NCBI GenBank assembly: GCA_937919155.1
Contig: CALFPM010000083.1
Coordinates: 1-26,583 of the forward strand
DNA: 26,583 nucleotides
Source: an uncultured Clostridia bacterium
GTDB taxonomy: Bacteria; Bacillota; Clostridia; Oscillospirales; Acutalibacteraceae
Direction of reading: 5' to 3'
A model generated the notes under the pieces. It was not told where the DNA came from. It worked only from the letters and a program-made list of their open reading frames with translations, and did not search any database. Position 1 is the first letter of the stretch, and each line of letters opens with the position of its first letter. Below are positions 21,289 through 26,583 of the stretch, piece by piece. The position numbers and the translations under genes are program-made.

Positions 21289-22824
21289 TTGGATAAGGAA
21301 AATTTAAACGGTATTCCCGAAGAAGAAATTGCGGAAGAAACTGTAGCTGAAGTTGCAGAGGAAACTGCGGAAGAAATCGCAGAAGAGATTGAAGAAACTT
21401 TGGTAGAGTCTGCCGAGGAAGAAGTCTCTGAGAATACAGAGGAAGTTTCCGAAGAAGAGGCTGAAGAAAAAGAGCCTGCGGAAATCTGCCCCATGTGCGG
21501 CGAAAGAGAGGTTACGGAGGAAGGCGATTACTGCGCGAAGTGCGAAAAAAAGATGCTCAAAAGAAGAATTCCTTTCTTTGCGTGGATTGCAGGTCTTGCA
21601 GCCCTGAGCTTCAGCGTCTTTGCATTTGTGATTGTGATGCTTTCCAGCGCACCCACGCTGCAGGTTATCAAGGGAGACAGCTACGCAAAAGACAAGAATT
21701 GGTACGGCGCATATGTTGCATATTCCGATGTTCAGACAATGGCTGATGAAATCAACTCCATTCTCGGCAAGGAATCGCAGTACACAAGGGTTGGCATGGG
21801 AGTCACAAAGCGTATTCTCAATGCCGTTGCAAACTACAGCAGTCCCATTGATGCATATTATGTTGCAGTGAACACAATCAAAAACGCCGATGTGAACAAA
21901 CTCGGTTTTGTGAAGAAATATGCGGCGGTCAGTCAGGAGCACGATGCAACATTTGACCTCATTGAAGAGACCCTTAACAAAGCCTATGATGAAAAGCCTG
22001 ATGCACAGGCTATTTACGCTGAGCTTGATTCGTTCAAGGGCAAAGAGGGCGTAACGGACCTTTACATTGATTTCTATAAGTTTGCGGTTGCGGATTTGCT
22101 TGAATCCGACCTTGAAACTCAGATTTCAATTCTCAAGGACCTTGAAAAGGCTTGCCTTGCATCAGGCAAGGATTACGGTTGGCTTTACTGCCAGCCTATG
22201 GCAGAAACCCTCTGCGCGGCAGGTAAGAGTGACGAGGCGATAAAATATCTTGATATGATCACAGAAAAAGACAAGTCAAGATATGATGCATATAATCTCA
22301 AGATGGATGCGCTTCTTGATTCCGGCAAAAAAGATGAAGCAAGCAAGATTCTTGCTGAGTTCAAGGTCAGCAATGAGGGAATGGAAAGCGCATATCTGCT
22401 TGAAATTCAGTTCCTCCGCAGAACAGGTGAGCAGGACAAGGCGAAAACCCTCTGTCTTGAGGCACTTGAGCTTTATGAATCAATTCCGGAGCTTAACCGT
22501 CAGCTTGCGCTTATCTATATGGCAAAAGGCGATTATGTGGATGCGTTTGATTCAATGATGACGGCCTTCAACTACGCTTACTATATTTATCAGTCATCTT
22601 ATGACACAACCACTCTGGATGACCCTGCATTTTTCAATGCGCTTTATCTGAGCGCACATCTTCTGAAAAACAGCGACCAGATGAAAGAGGAATATTCCGA
22701 AGATGTTGAGGAAATCCTCAGCCAGTTTGAAGAAGGCGCTCTTGAAGATATCACCAAAGAGATTATGGCAGGCAAAAAATCCGTTGCGGAAGTTCTCACG
22801 GAAGGAGAGTGTGATTTAGCATGA
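21289..22824 (+). CDS. Zinc ribbon-transmembrane protein with TPR-like helical repeats
   Basis: The frame is open from 21223, but AAGGAGG (21274-21280) lies 8 nt before TTG 21289, so I use that; the product has 511 residues. Residues 1-65 are a very acidic, Glu-rich helix-like stretch. A zinc ribbon follows (CPMCGEREVTEEGDYCAKC: C67, C70, C82, C85), then one membrane helix at about 94-118. Residues about 125-500 are helical repeats of TPR type: GDSYAKDKNWYGAYVAYSDV, DYGWLYCQPMAETLCAAGKSDEAIKYLDMI, AYNLKMDALLDSGKKDEASKIL, ESAYLLEIQFLRRTGEQDKAKTLCLEALELYE, LNRQLALIYMAKGDYVDAFDSM. By charge the ribbon is inside and the repeats outside. No enzyme motif is seen. It overlaps the next gene by ATGA, so the two products probably form a complex. 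I do not know a characterised homologue. Confidence 0.82.
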   Translation: MDKENLNGIPEEEIAEETVAEVAEETAEEIAEEIEETLVESAEEEVSENTEEVSEEEAEEKEPAEICPMCGEREVTEEGDYCAKCEKKMLKRRIPFFAWIAGLAALSFSVFAFVIVMLSSAPTLQVIKGDSYAKDKNWYGAYVAYSDVQTMADEINSILGKESQYTRVGMGVTKRILNAVANYSSPIDAYYVAVNTIKNADVNKLGFVKKYAAVSQEHDATFDLIEETLNKAYDEKPDAQAIYAELDSFKGKEGVTDLYIDFYKFAVADLLESDLETQISILKDLEKACLASGKDYGWLYCQPMAETLCAAGKSDEAIKYLDMITEKDKSRYDAYNLKMDALLDSGKKDEASKILAEFKVSNEGMESAYLLEIQFLRRTGEQDKAKTLCLEALELYESIPELNRQLALIYMAKGDYVDAFDSMMTAFNYAYYIYQSSYDTTTLDDPAFFNALYLSAHLLKNSDQMKEEYSEDVEEILSQFEEGALEDITKEIMAGKKSVAEVLTEGECDLA

Positions 22825-23357
22825 CAGCTCTTTATATAGCATCAAAAATTCTGACCTTCCCCGGAGCTTATATCAAGGGTTTCTGGGAGCATCTGACCTG
22901 CAAAATCCTGGGATTGCCCGTGGAAGTTCCCGGCTACCTGAGATTTGATGAAGCTTGCGGCCACGTTGAACACACCCTTGCGTCAAAAGGCTTTTCGGCT
23001 TATCTTATGGCAACGGGTCCTGCGTTTATGAACTTCAGTGCAGGCCTCTGGATTTTCCTTGCAGGTTTTGTGAATCTCCGTTACATGGGAATTACTCCTT
23101 ATGATTCCGTGGGACTTTTTGTGTCCTATGTTCTTATGACATATGTGGGAGTTTCGATGCTTTGCAATGTGTTCCCTCTGGTTGAGGATGCAATGAATCT
23201 TCACGATTTGCTTTATCGCCAGAAAAAGGGCAATTTTCTTGGCAGAGCCCTTGCATACATCCCCACAATGATTTCCTATGCAGGAGCATTTGCGGAAAAA
23301 TACTGCATCACAACGCTTCTTTGGATAATCGTTCTTGTTGTAAATTTTGTGTTTTAA
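22821..23357 (+). CDS. Polytopic membrane protein of unknown function, coupled to the repeat protein
   Basis: A 178-residue protein with four or so membrane helices: about residues 63-83 (AYLMATGPAFMNFSAGLWIFLAGF), 95-118 (SVGLFVSYVLMTYVGVSMLCNVFP), a weaker one near 143-157, and the last at 162-178 (TTLLWIIVLVVNFVF). The N-terminus (MTALYIASKILTFPGAYIKGFWEHLTCKILGLPVEVPGYLRFDEACGHVEH) is amphipathic and ends in a conserved-looking CGHVEH. The early block FWEHL and the histidines in CGHVEH are the only candidate metal or catalytic residues, and I do not recognise a family. It starts at ATG 22821 within the stop of the upstream gene (ATGA), so expression is coupled. It ends at the terminator at 23362. 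Confidence 0.8.
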   Translation: MTALYIASKILTFPGAYIKGFWEHLTCKILGLPVEVPGYLRFDEACGHVEHTLASKGFSAYLMATGPAFMNFSAGLWIFLAGFVNLRYMGITPYDSVGLFVSYVLMTYVGVSMLCNVFPLVEDAMNLHDLLYRQKKGNFLGRALAYIPTMISYAGAFAEKYCITTLLWIIVLVVNFVF

Positions 23358-23361
23358 TTGA

Positions 23362-23400
23362 AACCCGACCTTGCTATACGGTAAGGTCGGGTTTTTGTTT
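23362..23400 (+). terminator. Terminator of the membrane-protein pair
   Basis: AACCCGACCTT (23362-23372) and AAGGTCGGGTT (23383-23393) form an 11-bp stem with a 10-nt loop, followed by TTTTTGTTT. Confidence 0.92.
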
Positions 23401-23415
23401 CTGCATTATTTACCC

Positions 23416-23448
23416 AAAATAAAAACTCCGATGAAAAACTCATCGGAG
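23416..23448 (-). terminator. Terminator directly after the tRNA fragment
   Basis: On the minus strand CTCCGATGA pairs with TCATCGGAG (plus 23426-23434 and 23440-23448), followed by TTTTTATTTT. It begins at the base after the CCA of the tRNA fragment, as native tRNA terminators do. Confidence 0.85.
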
Positions 23449-23492
23449 TGGCACCCCCTGCGGGAATCGAACCCGCAACTTACCTTTAGGAA
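23449..23492 (-). other. tRNA 3' fragment (probably tRNA-Arg CCU), likely attachment-site remnant
   Basis: On the minus strand the 44 bases run TTCCTAA-AGGTA (anticodon loop and 3' stem), variable loop AAGTT or shorter, T-arm GCGGG-TTCGATT-CCCGC, acceptor 3' strand AGGGGGT, discriminator G and encoded CCA. The 5' half of the tRNA is absent: the bases upstream do not pair with the acceptor or the anticodon stem. If the loop is TTCCTAA the anticodon is CCU (Arg), which fits G73. The break lies at the anticodon loop, the usual crossover point of tyrosine integrases, so this looks like the distal att site of an element whose body lies to the right. TCC (Gly) is possible with another register. Confidence 0.75.
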
Positions 23493-23528
23493 AACGCTTG
23501 GTTGTGAGTTATGGCTGTTTTACATTAG

Positions 23529-24263
23529 TTAAAGCAATGAAAGTATCCTTCGCTTGTATTCCAGAAACTCTGATGTCAGATTGAAATCATCACGGCGAGG
23601 CTTCGGTTCCTTGATAATGATTTCTCCTGTTATTTCTCCGGGTGAACCTGACAGAAGATAGATTCTGTCCGAGATAAGAATTGCTTCGTCTATATCGTGG
23701 GTGATGAAAAGTGTTGACAGTTGGATTTCCTCCATCACATTCAGATACCATTTGTGCATTGCACTCTTGGTAAGCGTGTCCAATGCAGAGAAAGGTTCGT
23801 CCAAAAGAGCAACATCCCTTGAGAACATATATGTCCGCAAGAGTGCCGCACGCTGACGCATCCCGCCCGAAAGCTGGGCGGGATATTTCTTTTGTGTTCC
23901 CTCAAGTCCGAATTGCTTGAACATCGGCGATACCTGCAAACGAGCTTCTTTTTTCTTCATACCTTTCAATAAAAGCGGCAATGCAGCATTATCTTGGATT
24001 GTCCTGTACGGCAACAGTAAATCCTTTTGCAACATATAGCTTATATGTCCCGGCTGATTTGTTATGTCTTTTCCGTCAAGCAACACCTGACCGTTATCAG
24101 GTGTTAAAAGACCCGAAATAATGTTGAACAAGGTTGTTTTTCCGCCACCGCTGACACCGAGCAAGCATACCAATTCTCTTTTGTTCAGTTCAATGGAAAT
24201 ATCTTTCAGAACGTAATTGTTGCCAAAACTTTTGCTGATATTTTTTACTTCTAACTTATTCAT
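23529..24263 (-). CDS. thiZ: ABC transporter ATPase for thiamine precursor uptake
   Basis: A 244-residue ATP-binding subunit of the NitT/TauT group. Walker A is GVSGGGKTT near residue 35, the signature LSGGMRQRAALLRT near 133, Walker B VALLDEPFSALD near 153 and the switch histidine FITHDIDEA near 189. YMLQKDLLLPYRTIQDN is the Q-loop block typical of this group. The frame is open to 24335, but MNKLEVKNISKSFGNN at 24263 is the family's normal start and lies 1 bp after the binding-protein stop, so 24263 is used despite a weak ribosome site; translation is probably coupled. It powers the ThiX permease. It is the last gene of the TPP-riboswitch operon, and no terminator lies between its stop and the tRNA fragment. 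Confidence 0.92.
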   Translation of the reverse strand: MNKLEVKNISKSFGNNYVLKDISIELNKRELVCLLGVSGGGKTTLFNIISGLLTPDNGQVLLDGKDITNQPGHISYMLQKDLLLPYRTIQDNAALPLLLKGMKKKEARLQVSPMFKQFGLEGTQKKYPAQLSGGMRQRAALLRTYMFSRDVALLDEPFSALDTLTKSAMHKWYLNVMEEIQLSTLFITHDIDEAILISDRIYLLSGSPGEITGEIIIKEPKPRRDDFNLTSEFLEYKRRILSLL

Positions 24264-24264
24264 A

Positions 24265-25248
24265 TCACTCAGGAAGATAGTCGTTTGTGAAGCCGAAATC
24301 GGGATTGATTTTATCTTCAAGAAGATTCTTTTCATTCAGCCAATTATAGAAAGCTGCCCAACGGTCAGGGTCAAATTCACCCCATTTTGAAGCATCAGCG
24401 ATATATTCGGATGCAAGATATTCCTGACTTGCATAGACAAGCTCGCTGTTTGATTTGAGTTCGGGTGCGGCATCCATAAGAATGTCTGCGGCATCCTTGG
24501 GATTCTCAACTGAATATGTATATCCTTTTGAAAGCGCTTCAATGAATGCTTTTGCAGTTTCGGGATTTTCTTCGAGCCAAGCATTGTTACCGATAATAAC
24601 GGGAGTGTAATAATCAAACACGGGATTTATGTCTGCAAATTCAAAGTAATCTGTTTCAAGACCCGCCGTCTGACAAGCTATACCTGCCCAAGCATAGAAA
24701 ATCCATATAGCATCAACAGAACCGCTTTTGAGAGCCGACACTTCATCGGTAACCGTAGAGGGAATCAGTTCAACGAGGTCAAAATTACCGCCGTCAGCTT
24801 TCATTACATCACGGATTGTTTCTTTTTCAACATCCAGATCCCATGTTGCATATTTCTTGCCTTCAAGACCCTTGGGTGTGTCCATTCCTTCGCCTTTGCG
24901 TGAAATAATGCCTGATGTGTTATGCTGAATAACTGCCGCAACAGCAGTAACTGGCACAGCGTTATCTCCCACAAATGCAGGTGCCAGAGAATCCTGGAAT
25001 GAAACGCCGAACTGTGCTTTACCCGAAGCTACCAAGGCTTCCGCACCGCCTTCGGGCGGCTGAACGATTTCGACATTCAGACCTGCATCTTCAAAATAAC
25101 CGTTAGCCTCGGCAACAAATATTCCCGTATGATTTGTGTTCGGCGTCCAGTCAAGAACGATTGTTATTTTGTCCGGTTCAGTTTTTCCGCAAGCAGACAA
25201 ACTGAAAATAATTACAACAGAAAGTATTAATGCAATTAATTTTTTCAT
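24265..25248 (-). CDS. thiY: Thiamine precursor (HMP-type) substrate-binding lipoprotein
   Basis: A 327-residue lipoprotein (SLSACGK, Cys at about residue 20) of the NMT1/ThiY family. ITIVLDWTPNTNHTGIFVAEANGYFEDAGLNVEIVQPPEGGAEALVASGKAQFGVSFQDSLAPAF is the diagnostic N-terminal block (LDWTPNTNHTG), and the acidic and tryptophan-rich stretches further on (DAIWIFYAWAG, ASKWGEFDPDRWAAFYNWL) match family members. Characterised ThiY proteins bind the pyrimidine N-formyl-4-amino-5-aminomethyl-2-methylpyrimidine, so a pyrimidine thiamine precursor is the best guess. That inference is greatly strengthened by the upstream TPP riboswitches. ATG 25248 overlaps the permease stop as ATGA. Confidence 0.92.
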   Translation of the reverse strand: MKKLIALILSVVIIFSLSACGKTEPDKITIVLDWTPNTNHTGIFVAEANGYFEDAGLNVEIVQPPEGGAEALVASGKAQFGVSFQDSLAPAFVGDNAVPVTAVAAVIQHNTSGIISRKGEGMDTPKGLEGKKYATWDLDVEKETIRDVMKADGGNFDLVELIPSTVTDEVSALKSGSVDAIWIFYAWAGIACQTAGLETDYFEFADINPVFDYYTPVIIGNNAWLEENPETAKAFIEALSKGYTYSVENPKDAADILMDAAPELKSNSELVYASQEYLASEYIADASKWGEFDPDRWAAFYNWLNEKNLLEDKINPDFGFTNDYLPE

Positions 25249-26009
25249 GCTTTTTCTCCTTTTTCATTTGTATCGCGGTAAGGCATACACTTTTTCTCCG
25301 CAAATCCGACCAATGCCATAAGTGCAAGAGAAATTGCCGATATAAGAAAAATAACGGCAAACATTTTGTCAAAAGCAAAGGCTTTTTTCACTCGGGTCAT
25401 ATAAACACCCAGACCGCCGAAGCCTCCGAGCCATTCGCTTATAACTGCTCCGACAACGCTGTATGCCGCAGCTATTCTCAAGCCCGAAAACAGTTGCGGT
25501 AACGCCGAAGGGAATTTGATATATCGAAAAATCTGTGTGCGGTTTGCACCCATAGAGCGCAGCAATCCGATTGCATCTTTATCCGCACTTCTGAATCCGT
25601 CAAGAAGTCCGACTGTTACGGGGAAGAATGTTGATATAACTATCAGAACAATCTTCGGTGTCATTTCATAACCGAACCAAAGCACAAGAAGCGGTGCGAT
25701 GGCAACGGAGGGAATTGTTTGCGTGATAATGAGTAACGGATAAAATGCCTTGTAAAGAATATCAAATGTATCCATCAGCACAGCCGCAATAAATCCCACA
25801 CTCACTCCGAGAAACAAGCCGATAAAAGCCTCTTGAAGAGTGATAACTGAATTTTCGAGAAGCAAAGGAAATTCGCTCACAAAAGCCTGCATCACCTCTG
25901 TGGGTGACGGCAGCATATAAGACGGTATAAGTCCCGTTGTGCAAAGCAACTGCCATATAATCAGCAATGCGGCAACGGCGGTGGTTGACGCTATATTACG
26001 CTTCAGCAT
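25245..26009 (-). CDS. thiX: ABC transporter permease for thiamine precursor uptake
   Basis: A 254-residue permease with about six membrane helices, of the BPD_transp_1/NitT-TauT kind. The N-terminal IPSYMLPSPTEVMQAF block and the EAA loop MGANRTQIFRYIKFPSALPQLFSGLRIAAAYSVVGAVISEWLGGFGGLG are typical. It forms the channel with ThiZ and receives substrate from ThiY. It overlaps the upstream MTH1187-type gene by 14 bp and the thiY start by 4 bp, so the four genes are one coupled transcript. Confidence 0.92.
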   Translation of the reverse strand: MLKRNIASTTAVAALLIIWQLLCTTGLIPSYMLPSPTEVMQAFVSEFPLLLENSVITLQEAFIGLFLGVSVGFIAAVLMDTFDILYKAFYPLLIITQTIPSVAIAPLLVLWFGYEMTPKIVLIVISTFFPVTVGLLDGFRSADKDAIGLLRSMGANRTQIFRYIKFPSALPQLFSGLRIAAAYSVVGAVISEWLGGFGGLGVYMTRVKKAFAFDKMFAVIFLISAISLALMALVGFAEKKCMPYRDTNEKGEKA

Positions 26010-26298
26010 GTTTTTTTATCTTTTTATCAATGGTCAGTATTTCGCCTTCGGGTCTGTAAACAACCTTTACATAGGCCGAAACATTTTCTGCACCTGCTCT
26101 GATTGCAATGTGCTGACACTCTTTTACGATGTCCATCAGTTGGTCATAGTCTTCGCCTTCAATTGTTGTTTCAAACGGACCCACATGGCAGTGCAAACCG
26201 CTGCTTTTGATGAATGCGATAACCTCATCCACAATGCGGATAAGGTCATCCTGGTCTTTTGCCTTGGGAAGAACCTGGATTGCGATACTTGCTTTCAT
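25996..26298 (-). CDS. MTH1187-family thiamine-binding protein
   Basis: A 100-residue ferredoxin-like-fold protein of the MTH1187/YkoF-type group: MKASIAIQVLPKAKDQDDLIRIVDEVIAFIKSSGLHCHVGPFETTIEGEDYDQLMDIVKECQHIAIRAGAENVSAYVKVVYRPEG. The GPFETTIEGEDYDQLMDIVKECQ block is characteristic. Members bind thiamine or a pyrimidine and are usually encoded with ThiXYZ or YkoEDC transporters. Lacking a signal peptide, it is cytoplasmic, so it may act as a carrier or sensor for imported precursor. ATG 26298 follows GGAGG (plus 26306-26310). It is the first gene after the riboswitches. Confidence 0.9.
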   Translation of the reverse strand: MKASIAIQVLPKAKDQDDLIRIVDEVIAFIKSSGLHCHVGPFETTIEGEDYDQLMDIVKECQHIAIRAGAENVSAYVKVVYRPEGEILTIDKKIKKHAEA

Positions 26299-26310
26299 AA
26301 TTTTACCTCC

Positions 26311-26350
26311 AAAAATAAAAATTGCCTCCGCCGGATAATAAGGCGAAGGC
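26311..26350 (-). terminator. Riboswitch-controlled terminator directly before the thi operon
   Basis: On the minus strand GCCTTCGCC (plus 26342-26350) pairs with GGCGGAGGC (plus 26324-26332), one T-G wobble, followed by AATTTTTATTTTT. It ends just before the GGAGG of the first gene, as in a transcription-attenuating OFF switch. Confidence 0.85.
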
Positions 26351-26399
26351 TTCTTGAAGTACAGTTTTGATTATTGTAAATTACAATATACTTCTGCTA

Positions 26400-26490
26400 T
26401 GCTTCCTACGCCGGCATTATCCGGATCAGGTTTGCGGGTCGCAGGTTTTACCTGCCTCTCAGCCATTCTCATAACGGCTCCCCGGAAGTT
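26400..26490 (-). promoter_or_regulatory. TPP riboswitch aptamer (proximal, complete)
   Basis: On the minus strand the THI-box order is complete: P1 strand CTTCC, GGGGAGCC, GAATGGCTGAGAGG, a short P3 hairpin GCAGGTAAAACCTGC, ACCTGATCCGGATAATGCCGGCGTAGGAAG with closing P1 strand GGAAG (plus 26402-26406). CTGAGA, CTGATCCGGATAATGCC and GCGTAGGAAG are the conserved TPP contacts. With the terminator at 26311-26350 it should shut off the thi uptake operon when thiamine pyrophosphate is abundant. Confidence 0.95.
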
Positions 26491-26500
26491 AAAGTGTGAA

Positions 26501-26537
26501 ATAAAAAACAGGAGACAACCTTTCGGAAGCCTCCTGT
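26501..26537 (-). terminator. Terminator of the distal TPP riboswitch
   Basis: On the minus strand CAGGAG...CTCCTG (plus 26531-26536 and 26509-26514) forms the base of a long hairpin continued by GC/GT wobble pairs and TTCC-GAAA-GG, followed by TTTTTTATTT. It separates the two aptamers. Confidence 0.85.
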
Positions 26538-26556
26538 AAAAAATCCTTGTGTATGA

Positions 26557-26583
26557 CTTCCTACGGCGGCATTATCCGCATCA
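26557..26583 (-). promoter_or_regulatory. TPP riboswitch aptamer (distal), 3' part only
   Basis: On the minus strand TGATGCGGATAATGCCG followed by CCGTAGGAAG is the 3' conserved half of a second THI box; the 5' half lies beyond the window edge. Together with its own terminator it makes a tandem riboswitch. Confidence 0.85.

Noticed and set aside
21304..21942. 212-residue minus-strand frame rich in Phe and Leu
   Set aside because: It mirrors the Glu-rich tail and neighbouring region of the plus-strand zinc-ribbon protein and has no ribosome site.
23449..23524. Complete tRNA gene
   Set aside because: Only the 3' 44 bases fit; the upstream 32 bases cannot form the acceptor, D-arm or anticodon stem.

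Overview
The window looks like chromosomal DNA from a Gram-positive, low-to-mid GC member of the Clostridia, probably a gut Oscillospirales/Ruminococcaceae-type anaerobe. The reasons are strong Shine-Dalgarno sites with frequent TTG/GTG starts, many short lipoproteins with LxxC lipoboxes, an FprA-type flavodiiron protein, VanZ and DUF4349 proteins, a Firmicutes-type topoisomerase III, and an IPxTG-type surface anchor. The genus is inference; no rRNA is present.

Layout. 1-2017: the 3' end of an unknown gene, a bidirectional terminator, and a striking chimeric reading frame that joins the N-terminal part of a polysaccharide deacetylase to the C-terminal part of a PotD-type polyamine-binding protein, with a step in base composition at the join. 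2165-4781: an ECF sigma factor and its membrane partner with a C-terminal beta-propeller. 4789-5208: a 279-bp element with 20-bp terminal inverted repeats, followed by two further hairpins. 5209-10204: a small acidic protein on the minus strand, then a Thr/Ala-rich surface protein, MltG, a leucine-rich-repeat lipoprotein, an AGCS-type Na+/amino-acid symporter and the flavodiiron protein. 10208-11966: a degenerate SleB-like protein, a SigH-like sigma factor, a possible structured RNA and a small zinc-ribbon protein.

12033-17546 is a minus-strand operon with every junction overlapping: topB, an oligopeptide-type binding lipoprotein, VanZ, and a membrane-anchored GH5 homologue in which both catalytic glutamates are replaced by basic residues. 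17693-20382: a DUF4349 lipoprotein, a divergent unknown lipoprotein, and a second ECF sigma/anti-sigma pair whose upstream region is formed by a second copy of the inverted-repeat element. 20635-23357: a flavin reductase-like protein, then a coupled pair of membrane proteins (zinc ribbon-TM-helical repeat protein plus polytopic protein).

23416-26583: a tRNA 3' fragment (anticodon loop to CCA) with its terminator, which looks like a tRNA-type attachment-site remnant. It lies directly beside a thiamine-precursor uptake operon (MTH1187-type protein, ThiX permease, ThiY binding protein, ThiZ ATPase) on the minus strand. That operon is preceded by two TPP riboswitches in tandem, each with its own terminator; the outer aptamer runs off the window. 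The strongest candidates for something undescribed are the inverted-repeat element family, the dead-GH5 operon, the chimeric gene (natural or an assembly error) and the RNA-like block at 11562-11651.
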